DNA of 64,000 bases from Isoetes taiwanensis (lineage: Eukaryota > Streptophyta > Lycopodiopsida > Isoetales > Isoetaceae). Under the pieces are notes generated by a model that made no database searches, was not told the DNA's origin, and saw only the letters and a program-made list of their open reading frames with translations. Shown here piece after piece: positions 44,237-56,290 of the stretch (position 1 is the first letter of the stretch; each line of letters starts with the position of its first letter). The translations under genes were made by a program, and so were the position numbers. The DNA is taken from NCBI GenBank assembly GCA_021234155.1, contig JAJEKV010000028.1, positions 15,065,928-15,129,927 on the forward strand, in the 5' to 3' direction.

Positions 44237-46974
44237 TGCCCGAGCAGATGTCACTATTCTTCAGCTGGAGGTAAGGAAGGCCACATTTTAATCCGTTTTA
44301 AAACAACTCCAACAAAGATCTCTGTTTCGGCTTCATTTGCACCTGTTATCTGCGCCGGATTTTACATGATTTCTACTTATTTGCGCCGGATTTTGCATGA
44401 TTTCTACTTCCTAACTATCGTTTGAGATGCCCCAAAAGCTCTGAGTACATATTTTCTGCATATGGGCTTCTTGTCTGAAGTAAAAATAAGTAAGAACAGG
44501 TGCAAAAACATGGCAAATGATTTATAGGCAAAAATCATTCTTAAGAAGAAACAAGAAAAGGCATGGCAACCAACCGAAGTTGAAGCCCCAAATCAGAGAT
44601 GCAGATGAGCTTCTTTCTGTCGGCCCAAACCAGCTATGGCGCCTGGTGCAGGCAGATGAACCGGCGTTGAAGCCAAAAATAGACGCAGACGAATCCAAAC
44701 AGATGCAATCAGCAAAACTAAAGCCAAAAAATAGGTGCAGATGAATCGGAGCATAGATGAAGTGCAGATGATTCCATCGAGTGCAAATAAATTGCCAAAA
44801 CAGAGTGCCATAGCAAAATGCAGACGAATCCCCAAAACAGAGCCATCGCAAAAAGCATCTTCGGTGATTATGGCATATTCGAGAGATTATCATTAATAAT
44901 CACTAGAATATTCTTTGAAGTAGAATATTCGGGAAGTTATGCATTATAACCATGCTAAGATCCGACGGCGGGCGACGGTTGGATTGAGATAATCTCCAAG
45001 GGCATGTGGTTAAGGTATATTAAACAAGTGTTTCAACTTCATGCCAGATCTGGTCAGTTCAGAAATTCAGCATTATAGAAAGCAACAAACACATGAATCT
45101 CTGTACTATAGCCTTATGAATAATTATATAGATAAATTATAGTAAATAGGATGAAAAATGGATTGGATAAGAAGACATGGCCGCAGCTGTGCCACTATGG
45201 TGTGCATTGCCTCAGCAGCCAAGGCCATCCCTCTTCGCCACACGATTTCGTTCAAACAACGTCTCTCTGCAAACAAATTCTAAACTCGGGGATGATAAAG
45301 AAATGTCTTTGGTCGATAGACTGCTGGATTATATCGAAGATATTTCCTCCTGAAATGGAGTACATGTTCATCCTAACGTGCACAAGTTCACCGAGCCACA
45401 AAACAAGTGAAACATTGCAACAAGATGCTGCGCATGAGGGGTTGCCCTCGGGTGGCACAAAAGTGTGTTTTCATGGTTTCTGTTTCGTTGTTTCGTGTTG
45501 GATCTTTTTTGTGTGAAGACAGGGTGTCATTTTTATAGGCCGGCGCTTTTGTAAGTCCATTTATAGAACTGAGGAAGGAAAATAACATTTCAAACTAATT
45601 TACATAAATGATATTGTACAAAGAATAACTCTATGATTTACGATTACTTGAGATATCGAACGGGCACAGTGAACAAAGTGTTGCACTATGATTTAAGATA
45701 CGTAAAAGCAAGTTAAGACACATTTAGACGCTCAGTTTTTATGCGACATTCTTGCATTTCACCTTACATTCTTGAATTATACCTAAAATTGACAACCCTA
45801 TTGGCTCTTTGGTTGGTACTGTTAGCATATGTCAGATTATCTCCTGTAAATTTATCAAACAAACCCGGCACAAAGTGAACAAGCAAAATTGCAAGACACG
45901 ATGAAAAGCACTAAATGCAAGCCCTCTGCAATGGTTAACATAACAAACAATCAATACTTCCAACACAAATGCTATACATTGCATTATTTATGCAAGGGAT
46001 AATATCCGTTCAGTACAAATAAGTTTCTCCCCATTACGTATTGTTAAGTAAGACAACATACTAGGGATGTTTAAGAAATAAAAAATTGAATAAGCCTGTC
46101 TGAGTTTCTTATGCCTTTTCTCATTACAAAAACAAGGTGGGTTTGCAAAGGTTTTTATGAATAGGTGGGTTTTGAGGATGCCATTGACCAGTTCATTAAA
46201 CCAATTCAATAAAATCTTGAACAGGTTGGAATGTTGGACATGCTTTAGTAATGGTCCCGCCTCTATAGCTAAGTTTAAAGATAAATCCTAGTTCTCTCGA
46301 AAGAAGAACCAGCAGACTTTCGCAAAATCTAATGTAGAGCAGAGGAAAATAGAATCAACTACTTCCGACAGATTCAAATCATTGAAGCAAGTCTGCTGCC
46401 CGAATGTTGCAACAGAAACTAGGATCTGGTCACGAACAACAAGGGGCAGGCCCCCCAAATGAGAAAAAAAATGGGATCCACAATAAGTCTCTGGCATCAA
46501 AGCTCAGTTGTCGGCTAACGAATGAAATGAGTTGAGTATCTCTTGTGTTAGGCTCTGTTGGGTTAATCCCTCAAACTGTGCAGCCGACTCCTTAGATCCA
46601 AAACACATGCCAAAGCTTTCAGTCTCAGATACACGGCTAGGCCTGCCTTGTTTCATAGCCAAAATCTGCAATCATCAAGGGGGAGGAAAAGAGCAAATAA
46701 ACCCAAAGCAAATGGACGGATCAAGAGATGCAAGATTAGGAACAAAACAGTAGAGCCCACTTCTTTTTTTCGCCGAATCAGAGGATAGGAAAAGGGAAGA
46801 TGTTCTGCGGAAGAAAGGAGATGGGTTGTGGGTATTATCATGGGGTAGCCATTAGCTAAGGATAAGGACTTGGGAGCTTTTTTTTTTTGGGGGGGGGGGT
46901 ATGCCTAAGAGCTTCCGGCAGGGGAAAAGAAGAGCTTACGTAAGAGTTATGGAGTGCATCACACCTAGCTCTGT
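44237..46974. other. No recognised gene; local repeats
   Basis: 'tttgcgccggattttgcatgatttctactt'-like phrases are duplicated in tandem at 44,345-44,410. From 44,590 to 44,860 units around 'gcagatgaatcc' and 'caaaacagagccat' recur irregularly. Near 46,870 there is a T-run followed by a G-run. The frame at 45,151-45,516 (+) and its antisense frames have no recognisable domain and no support from context. Confidence 0.35.
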
Positions 46975-47150
46975 CGGTTAGCCGGTTTCAAAGCGGGCAC
47001 CCATCAATAGGGGCAACCGATAGTTTACAGCCTACAGCGAGTTTGGAGCAGTTTCTGGCATATTCGGGGCATATAGTAGCATATACCAAGAATATGCCGA
47101 AAACCCACATAAGCAATGGATTGCCCCTCTAGGGGCAACCAAAAAACATC
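46975..47150 (+). repeat. Repeat related to the 300-bp tandem unit
   Basis: Contains 'gagtttggagcagttt', 'catatt', 'aagaatatgc', 'aacccac' and a terminal 'ttgcccctctaggggcaacc', in the same order as in the units at 49,130-49,570. It looks like another copy of the end of one dispersed element marked by the palindrome TTGCCCC(T)AGGGGCAA. Confidence 0.5.
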
Positions 47151-48956
47151 AATTCCCGTACCTATCTATAGGTCCTGCCCATGCAAACAACCATTGGACC
47201 AATTTATAATGTCTTTGCATCTTGTACTTCCAATACATGCTAGCATTTTGATATTGTGGAAATAGTCTATTGTAATTTTTTGCAAAAATCGTATTCTTAT
47301 TGGTTACAATGGTCTATGGAGGAACTAAAACTAACTTTCTTATTTTGCTAGTATTGCATATCTCTATTGGGCTGCAACTACGACCATTGTAGACCCTTAT
47401 ATACGGAAATAAAATTTGCATTGTGCAATGAGTTTATAAAAGGCTTAAATGAATTTCCTGTTGATGGAAAAACTTGTCAGCTTGACAACATTCAAGGGGT
47501 TCGACACTAAAGGCTTACATGTTTTTGCATGGCACAAGATGACAATCTTGAAGATGGTATCGTAAGGGCACAGGGATTTTCTCTCAAAATTTTTGGGTAC
47601 CAATAATCTGGCCACAACTAGTTATATATTCATCTAGAAAGACAACCCAATTAGCTTTCTTGTATATGCCATTCAACTCTCAGTGTCTTCCATTCTTTAG
47701 TTCCATCCATTACCTTTTCAAGTGCATTTTGTATTCGGCGTAGAAGATGAGATCCATCTGATGAGTTTGCATCACATTGGATAAAAGAAAATCTCCATCA
47801 GGAAGAAACAACAGTATATGGATCATGACTGACAAATATAAAAATCAAACTGTTCCCATTCATGATGACATCCAAAACAACCCTCACCAAAACTAGAAAG
47901 GCGACCTGCTGCAGAGTCATGTTCGGTAAGGTTTCAAGTATTAAAATTACATTACAGACCTGTTATTCAACAACCAACGAGCAAGCACATTATATATTAA
48001 AAGGCAAGCATCTAGTAGCTATTAGCTTTGACTATTTTTAAAGGCATATTCTACTGCTTATTGCATGTGCCGCCCTATGAAGCATGTCCTTCCTTTACAG
48101 GATTTTCCATGAGCCTTTCTAATTCCTACAGTTCAAAAGATAAACATTCTGAAAGGACTAAACTTTATTTCTCGTTTTAAATCCATGAACTGCACAAATG
48201 ATACTCCAATGCTTTTGAGCCACCAGGTAACTCTCCATTATGCTGCTTCATTCTGCAACTAAGTTAAAAATGTATAACTCTTCAATACTCGTGTCCAAGC
48301 AGACAAATATGTATTGAACATGCTCATAAGCTCAGAAAGAAAAACTACAACTTGGCCACATGCAAAATGTCGCATATATGGAAACATATTACTAGAGGAG
48401 GCTTAAATAATATAGCGGATAACATCATATTCGATATAATTCGTAGCCATTCTATGGCTTTAAAGCATATAACAGTTCATACATCTTGTAAATAGACTCA
48501 AGATCCAATAAAATCAAATTAACAATTATCTTAATCAATTTTCTCAAGGATCTGCGAAGAACCTGATGTATGAAACCTTCATATATCTAGATTAGGCAGA
48601 CGTCGGTGCCTATAATGGCATCGCATTAGTGCTCAACTCATTTCAAAATTTTCTATTCATCATCTTTTTGCTGTGTGTTGAAGCTCACACATTCGAGCTT
48701 CTTAGATAAACCCTGCATTTGAACTTCATGGCTTGCATTAGACATGCCATTAAGTAACTTGCATCTGTTGTTTAAGGGATACATGCTTACCTTAGCATAT
48801 GAAAGATTCAGGGAAATGTCAGGAGGCATCAGGGGCCGGATTCCAAGCAGGCTTCACACCGAATTTGGAGAAGCTGTTTAACCAAAAAATACTGGAAAGA
48901 TTTGAGCCTTGTGGTTTAGGCATTACGATTTTTATCCAGGCGATTCATTGGCCATT
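47151..48956. other. No gene seen
   Basis: AT-rich sequence without a long open frame, recognisable domain, hairpin or tandem repeat that I could find on either strand. Confidence 0.4.
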
Positions 48957-49556
48957 CAATCTGCCATTTTTTCATAGCAATGCCTTGAAAAATCAATAAC
49001 GCTCAGCCATGGCTAATAATAGAAGATCCAGCTAGTCCGACTGCCATATCCTATATCTTAGTCCAGCAAAGGGATGCGCTGCCATATCATGGACCGACTA
49101 CCGGCTAACAGTGTAAGAAGAGCCTTGCACAATAACGAGGGTGACCGCCAGTTTAAGGGCGGTAGCAGGTTTGGAGCAGTTTTCCGAATATACTAGGAAG
49201 ATACCAGTATATCCTTATTATATGCTAAGAACCCACCTCAGCGAGTGTTTGCCCTTCAACCTGCCATTTTTTCATAGCAAGGCCTTGAAAAACCAATAAC
49301 ACTCAGCCATGGCTAATAACAGAAGATGCAGTTGGTTGGCTGCCATATCCTATATCCTGGTCCAGCAAAGGGATGCGCTGCCATATCCTGGACCGGCTAC
49401 CGGCTAACAGTGTAAGAAGAGCCTTGCCCAATAACGAGGGTGACCGCCAGTTTAAGGGCAGTAGCAGGTTTGGAGCAGTTTTTCGAATATACTAGGAAGA
49501 TACTAGCATATCCTTGGTATATGCTAAGAACCCACCTCAGCGAGGGTTTGCCCCCT
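48957..49556 (+). repeat. 300-bp tandem duplication
   Basis: Two consecutive units with exact 300-base spacing: 'ctgccattttttcatagcaa' is at 48,961 and again at 49,261, 'ccggctaacagtgtaagaag' at about 49,101 and 49,401, and 'gaacccacctcagcgag' at about 49,230 and 49,528. The units differ at a few percent of positions. The second ends in 'tttgccccctaggggcaacc'. Nothing coding. Confidence 0.85.
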
Positions 49557-49939
49557 AGGGGCAACCCAAAAAACAATTTATGGAAAAGCCTGTTTTTCCA
49601 TAGATAGCAAAACAAGTGAAACATTGCAAAAAAAACAGTTTATGGAGAAGCCTCTTTTTCCATAGATAGCACGTGACAAGTGCATAACTAGGGCTATTAT
49701 TGGAAAGTTTTAATCAAGAATACTTCATTGTCAGCAGCTTTTTATGTTCTTCACATCATGGTTTGTATTTTCTATATTTTATGAAATAAATCATTGGGAC
49801 TCGAGGTCTAATTTGATGTCTCTCTTCATAACCTAGTGGCTTAATAAGTCTTCTTGATAGGTCATACTACCCTAGGTATAAAAAACGTACTACCTTAGAT
49901 GATCTCACTACAAGAGAATGATGGCTAAACGTCACAACA

Positions 49940-50156
49940 TTAGTCAGAGAGCCTTCGTAAAACAGACAAGTGTCCAAACCTTATTCCTGACGAATGAAGT
50001 GACGAGTTTTATCTGACGAATATTAGTCAGAAGATTAGTCAGAGTAAAAGTCATGTTATTAGTCATATGTTTAGTCACTCAATTAGTCACCAGTTTAGTC
50101 AGATGACTAGTCAATGTAATAGATAGAATTTTAGTCAGTTACTTAGTCAATTTGCA
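49940..50156 (+). repeat. CACTA 5' subterminal TTAGTCA array
   Basis: Ten or so copies of TTAGTCA or one-base variants (ctagtca, aaagtca), spaced about 10-20 bases apart. In En/Spm elements such short subterminal repeats are binding sites for an element-encoded protein and are needed for excision. No TNPA-like DNA-binding protein was recognised, so what binds here is open. Confidence 0.85.
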
Positions 50157-50172
50157 CCCTAGTGGCTCCGCA

Positions 50173-51604
50173 ATGAGCACCTCTGAGCACCCTAGCAACT
50201 CCGCTATGAGCACCTCCGAGCATCCCAGTGGCTCCACTTCGTCAACCAATCAATCTTCGATGCCGTCTATTGATGAGCTACGAGCATTAAGGTTTTGATC
50301 TCTCTAACTCTTTCTTTCTCATTTTGGTTTGGGCAAACATTTGATCACTTGGGTATTTATCGTTTGCCTATAGAAATGAAACTTCTTCATCTTCCACATC
50401 AAGAAAAAGACAAGCAACAAAAACTTGGCTTCGAGATGATCCATTGGAGCGACTTGCTAGGCAGTACGACAACTGTTGGTGCAAGCAATGTAAAGGCACT
50501 AGCAGAAGAATGTATACCACGAGACGAGATCACAAAATGAAGTACGGTTTGATGCCAAATGCTCCAACTCCGTCCGACCTTGAGTTAAATGCACGACAAG
50601 AAGCAGATGAGGTAACAGTGTGTATTAAGCATTTCTATTATTTATTCCATATATTATTCTAATCCTCTTTTAATATATACAACTTGTCATAGTATTTGGA
50701 CATGCTTCACAAAAAATCGAAACTTGTTTGAGACATCGATAGCCCCGTGTCGCCTAGATCATCGGGTTCGCTACCTTGGTATTCTAGAAGTTCTAGTTCT
50801 AGTTCAAAAGAGACTCGTGAAGTTGAGAGAGGTCGCATACGAGGGCAAGTACACAATTGGCTACAAAAATTAAGAACCATTTCAAGAAAAGCTCGCATAG
50901 CCTTGTTCATGCATGTGAAACAAAAAATGACATGGCTGAACAACTTCCCTCTCATCTTAGAGCCTCTATTGTTCCATTTGTTCGATCATCCCTAGGTTGT
51001 TGGGAAGGGGAATTGCCTCCAATGTTGAAAGAATTTATATATTGGGGCCATAAGTACATGATTGCACCTTCTTTAGAAATACCAGAAGCTGGAAGGGGTT
51101 TGTACATAATGGAGCACGTGAAGGTCCCATCTGGACACTCAACTGTGTTGATGGTGTTTGGCGGACCAAAGTATCCCTGGGGTTTATGGCATAAACTTGC
51201 TTCTTTTATGCCTAGTATGTCTACTTATGCCATGGCATTGAATGCGGCATCTTTGAGCGAAAGCGAGAGATCGTGGAGAACATACCCCACGCAAAGGCGC
51301 CGCGATATACATTGATGGCCGGCCAAGTGTTCATGGAAATATTGCAGCACTTATAAATAGCTCTCGTGGTCGTCCCGAATTAACAAATGCAGAATTTGAA
51401 GAGACTACAGAATATGATTCGTGTTACATGAATGGGTATGTTGGACCGTATGTGAGAGTTTGTGCCATACGCAACCTCCGTCCTGGAGAGGAATTGTTTG
51501 TCAACTATCCTTTCAAAAGAGAGACCCCAAGGCGAGTAGAACGTAAGAAGCGTGGTGAACCAATTGTTGTGCCCTACGGAAGGAAGCGTTGCCTAGATTT
51601 ATAG
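50173..51604 (+). pseudogene. SET-domain gene inside the CACTA (frame-disrupted)
   Basis: Exon 1 is 50,173-50,291 (MSTSEHPSNSA duplicated in tandem). Intron GT-AG. Exon 2 is 50,374-50,611, in phase, with a Cys cluster NCWCKQCK. Intron. Exon 3 begins at 50,693. It meets an in-frame TGA at 50,729-50,731, runs on in the same frame through a Ser-rich stretch (SPRSSGSLPWYSRSSSSSS), then changes frame near 50,850. SET features follow: IPEAGRGLYIMEHVKVPSG (about 51,075-51,135), then after another shift near 51,300 YIDGRPSVHGNIAALINSS (51,304-51,360) and RPGEELFVNY (about 51,480-51,510). These match the GxG start, the N-H/S-S pseudoknot motif and the GEE-x-Y motif of protein lysine methyltransferases. 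Pre-SET and post-SET cysteines are not seen. The substrate, if any, is unknown. Confidence 0.75.
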
Positions 51605-52012
51605 TCATGTAGCATTGCCATTTATACAAACGTTTATGATTTTAATGATGTTAATCATGTAGTGATATTGCTTAATGGTTGTGCCTAGATTTATAATCAT
51701 GTAGCATTGACATCTAAACAAAATGATGAATATTTTTCTTTTTTATGGTGTATATGGACTTTGAAGATGTTAATCATGTAGTGATATTGCTTAATGGTTG
51801 TGCCTAGATTTATAATCATATAGTGATTTATAAAGTGATATATAGTGATTTTTCTTCATATAGCATGTTTATAGCATGATTTTTCTGCATATAGCATGTT
51901 TATAATCTTATTTCCAATGCATGTTCCTTCTATATTTTTCTTTTTCTTTTTTATCATCACATGTACAAACTCCCACAAACAAATAAGTTTGGCTTGTGAA
52001 TTTGCAAAATCA
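51605..52012 (+). repeat. Spacer with 120-bp tandem duplication
   Basis: 'gttaatcatgtagtgatatt' is at about 51,649 and 51,769 (period about 120), each followed by 'gcctagatttataatcat'. The same 'cctagattta' also ends the SET coding sequence, so the duplication seems to have started from the end of that gene. It separates the SET gene from the transposase. Confidence 0.7.
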
Positions 52013-54129
52013 GCGATGATGGGAATGAAAACTCATGTGCTCAAAGTGGCTTTCATGCTGAGAGTGGTTTGATGGAAGCTATACAAAATTACTTCCCAAC
52101 CAATAACTCTAATGGTGATGATGACGGTGAGAGACCTATCACACTTTTAGAGACAGAGACCAGCAAACCACTATACCCAAATGCAAAGATATCGCGTCTC
52201 GCTGCATGCATACTCATCCTCAACCTACAACACAAATTAAACTGGAGTAATAATAGTGTAGATGATCTTCTAAGGTGAGTAATTTGGTTTGAGTTGCAAG
52301 TTTTCATTCGTCATTTTTTTTTCTCACTTGATATTTCTTTTTTTTTTATTCTAACAGTTTGCTAGCTGACTATATACTTCCAAGTGATCATTGTCTTCCA
52401 AAATCAAGGAGGGGCATTAAACAACTTTTGCAAGAACTAGGTTTGCAATACAAATGCATTCATGCATGTGTAAATGATTGTATACTTTTTCGCAATGAAT
52501 ACAGTGAGATGAATGTATGTCCCAAGTGCAATGAGCCACGATATGATGAAAAAGCAAAGTCTAAAGTGCCAAAGAAAGTCTTGCGACATATGCCAATCAT
52601 TCCACGTCTTCAAGTTATGTTTAAATGTCCTTCTCTAGCCCAATTCATGGACTTTCATGCAAAACATCGAAGCAATGATGGTGTCTTGAGATATCCAACC
52701 GATGGTGAGGCATTAAAACATATAGAAGACAAATGGAAGCATTTTAAGGATGAGCCTAGGAACGTTCGTTTGGCTTTGGGCATGGATGGTGTTAGTCCAT
52801 TTAGCACATTGTCGTCTACTTATAGTGTTTGGCCCATTGTTGTTATAAACTACAATATACCACCTTGGATGGCAACTAAAGCAGGCCATTTAATGCTCAC
52901 ACTGATAGTTCCAGGTAAATATCTCTACATAGCATTGCAACTTGTCTTTATATAGGTTACGATTTTTTGGATTTATATTTGAATAATATATATATTTAGG
53001 CAAATACCAAGTGAAGGATATGAATGTGTACTTGGAACCTCTTGTGGAGGAACTTGACACTTTATGGAGAGGAATACGTATGTATGATATTTCGAGACAA
53101 CCACACAATTTCATGTTTCATGGTATATTATGTTTCACTATTCATGACTATCCCGGACTTGGTGTTGCGTCAGGTATAATGTTGTCATCCATATTCTTAT
53201 TTTAGATTATTTTCTACTATATTATAGATTTGAATTACTTTGCAGGACTGCAAACTAGTGGAAAATGTGGATGTCCATCATGTGGCCAAGAATTGACATC
53301 TTATAGATCAAAGCACCTATCGAAGATGATATACACAAACCACAAAAAATATTTACCATTGGATCATGAGTTTCGTCGTGGTGATACATCTGATGTGCCT
53401 AGAAGAAGAACTCCACATGATTGGTTGCAAACATGGAATGATCATGACCTAAACAGTTCTGCACCTCCACCTGGCATGAAGAGACTATCCATCTTATACA
53501 AGTTGGAATACTGGTCTGAATTGAAGATTGCACATCTATTGGATCCCATGCATATTTTTAAGAATGTAAGCCATTCACTTTGGCGACATCTTACAGGAGA
53601 TTGGGAGACTCTTAATGCTAGAAATGATTTAAAGGATAACAACATCAAAACAGAATTGTGGCCTATCATAGAAGAAGGCAAAGCTCCTCGCTTTCGTCGA
53701 GGTCCTTGGGTATTGAAAAGGGATGAACTCAAACAAGTGAAAAACTCTATTAAAACTCTTCGCACTCCAACTGGTCATGGCTCCTCCCTAAGAAGGGCAT
53801 TCACAAAAGATGGAGATCTCACCGGCTTAAAGTCGCATGATTGGCACAACTTTCTACAGGTATTTATACTATAGGATAAACAATATTGACAACTTGTATG
53901 GACGACTAATTAATTGTTTTTTTGTCTCGTTACAGTATATTCTCCCATGTGCCTTGGAGAATTGCCTCACGCCTTCTATCCGGAAGGTCATCTATAGACT
54001 CGCTAGCTTTTCTAGGTGGGTGTCTTCTAAAGAGATTGTAGTCATGATATTCCCACTATGGAAATAGAGATTGCAGAGATATTATGCCGCTTAGAACACT
54101 TATTTCCAACTAGCTTTTTTGATCTTCAG
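52013..54129 (+). CDS. CACTA transposase, TNP2 family (5' and central part)
   Basis: Exons with GT-AG borders: about 52,013-52,274, 52,358-52,914, 53,000-53,173, 53,246-53,859 and 53,936-54,129. Joined, they give a TNP2-type transposase: KPLYPNAKISRLAACILIL, a zinc-type CPKCNEPRY, LALGMDGVSPF, FHGILCFTIHDYPGLGVASG, CGCPSCGQEL, IAHLLDPMHIFKNVSHSLW and LKSHDWHNFLQYILPCALEN. These are the order and spacing of Transposase_21 (DDE-type) followed by DUF4218. The frame is open through four introns, with a shift near 54,040. The enzyme would cut at the CACTA ends. The first exon start is uncertain. Confidence 0.87.
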
Positions 54130-54191
54130 GTACGTAGCTAGTTGAATAAGTTACACATTGGCAATTACACGTTATTAAGTGTGATCATCAG

Positions 54192-55634
54192 GTACACTTG
54201 TTGGTGCATTTGCCACAAGAGATTTTGCTCGTGGGTCCAAACCCCTCTAGATGGATGTTCTTTTGGAGAGATATATGAAGGTATTAAAAGGCTTTGTGCT
54301 TGAGGATGGCTAGGCCCGAGGGATGTATGGCGTAAGGACACCTTGTTCAGAGACATTATTTTTCTTAACAGATGCCACAACATCAATAGATCCAAATGCA
54401 CCAAAGATTTGGAAGAAGGAGGCTCCCCGATTGGTTAGAAGGTGAAGTTTTACAAGGTCGGGGTAAGCAAATAAGGTTAAGTGACGAGATGTTTGAAGGC
54501 ATCAACAAATTCAGTATTGAACAATGCGATGGTCTCACCGTGGGTGGAACTCTATAAAGTTGAGAAGGCACAAAGAGATAATGATAGAAAAACATATGCT
54601 GCAAGGAATCGTCGAGGACGTCATAGGAGAGTACAATATCCTCCAGAACTAAGGCCCCTCCCTGATAATCCCCCCTCTTGGTGGCTATCTGAAAAGCTTT
54701 GGGAGGCTGAAGGCAATGGAGAAAAAATACAAGAAGATGATCTCAACATTGCACTTGGGTGTAATAGATCAGTACGTCTGAATTTGTTATTGTTATTGTT
54801 ATTGTTATTGCATTCATAATATGTGACACTTGAGTTTTTATTCAATTTGCAGGCTAGGTTCCATAATTCAATGTGGGCTTATGGTCAACATTTTCGAATT
54901 GATAGCATTGACAAAGCTCGCGTCACTTGTGATTCTGGAATAATTGCCTCATTTGACCAAAAAAGTCGAGCAAGCGCTAGAGATGATAATCTTGTTGATG
55001 GAGAGCTTGAATATGTCGGAGTTATTACTGATATTATTGATGTGGATTTTCGTTCATTTCGACAGACCATCCTAAAAGCGAAATGGTTCAAGCCTCTATA
55101 CCGCGGAAGAAATCAAACAAAGGCGCCACATCCATCCGGGTTTTTTTTGAAGTTGATTCCACGATGTATTAGTAGATGTAAGTGAGCCGCTTGTGTATCC
55201 ACAACAAGTTCAAAGAAGTATTTTTCCATGTCAACCCTCAAAACAAAGACATGGTGGATTGTAATCCCTACAACCAACCAACATCACGTAGACACGTTCC
55301 AAATGTAACCCTTGAGGAAGAAGAGGAGGAACACGAGGAAGATTTAGAGCATGGCCAAGAATTGGAATTTGTGGAATGTGAGGAAGATATAGAGCATGAG
55401 CAAGAATTGGAATTTTTGGAGACACAAAATCTAGAAGATTATGAAGCTCAAGGGCAAACCACCAATGAAGAATTGAGATCACCAATGCACTCCCCAATGG
55501 CAGAAGATTATATTGAAGAGGAGGAAGACGTTGACCTTCAAATGCCAAATATACGACGAAGGCTGCTTTTACAACTAGACGATGATGAATGGAATGATAT
55601 ACAAGATGATATCTTGGATGAGGATTTCATATGA
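54192..55634 (+). pseudogene. CACTA transposase, C-terminal part (DUF4218 end, DUF4216, acidic tail)
   Basis: Continues the transposase. VHLLVHLPQEILLVGPNPS and, after a shift near 54,270, ERYMKVLKGFV match the end of DUF4218. The exon at about 54,481-54,770 has YPPELRPLPDNPPSWW. After an intron with a (TTATTG)n microsatellite, the exon from 54,853 gives DUF4216 (FHNSMWAYGQHFRID...GELEYVGVITDIIDVDF, WFKPLYRG). A strongly acidic tail rich in EEEEEHEEDLEHGQELEF-type repeats ends at TGA 55,632-55,634, with a probable shift near 55,180. Several frameshifts near 54,200-54,480 and 55,180 mean it is not translatable as read. Confidence 0.75.
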
Positions 55635-55949
55635 CAAAAGACTAGAGATCATATTTCACACTGTTGTGTTCTATATGTATCACAATTAACTTTTTTTTTT
55701 TTTAAGTATGTATTTCATATAGTGCTCGAATTATTTTTATTCCTAATCGTTTTCATGTTTAAAGTTACATTGATAGGAGAAAAAAAAGCAAAGTTCCTTA
55801 CAATGGAGTTGTTGAACATGTTTTCAGACTAGAAAACACACTTGGGATAAGTGTTCATGATATTGGATAAAGTAGACATGATATTGGACAATTGATATCA
55901 TATATGACGAGTATACAATGTTAATCACCTTATAAGTCAATCAATTACT
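55635..55949. other. 3' untranslated/spacer region of the CACTA
   Basis: AT-rich sequence after the transposase stop, with a T-run at about 55,691-55,704. No open frame of note. It leads into the 3' subterminal repeats. Confidence 0.5.
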
Positions 55950-56290
55950 CATAATCTTAGTAACAATATTAGTCACCTTTTTAGTCACTTTTTTAGTTTG
56001 ACTATTAGTCTGTAGCTATAGTCAAATGTATAGTCAGATATTTAGTCAACCAATTAGTCAAACTATTAGTCATGCATTATAGTCAAACTTATAGTCAGAC
56101 ATATCGTCAGAAAGTAACAGTCAGCATATTAGTCAGTGTAATGGTCATGACAATAAACAATGGTTTAGTCATTGTTATAGTCAAAATATTCGTCAGGTAA
56201 AACGTCAATATGCATTTAGTCATAGATTTAGTCAGTTTATTAGTCAGTATTAAACGTCAGTTTTTTTCGTCATATGATTAGTCACTATAA
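55950..56290 (+). repeat. CACTA 3' subterminal TTAGTCA array
   Basis: More than fifteen copies of TTAGTCA or variants (atagtca, aacgtca), in the same orientation as at the 5' end, up to about 80 bases from the terminus. Confidence 0.87.

Noticed and set aside
45151-45516. 121-codon + frame
   Set aside because: No domain and competing antisense frames of similar length, with no splice or context support.
49940-50156. Promoter enhancer array
   Set aside because: The TTAGTCA repeats also occur at the other end and lie just inside exact CACTA termini, so subterminal transposon repeats explain them better.
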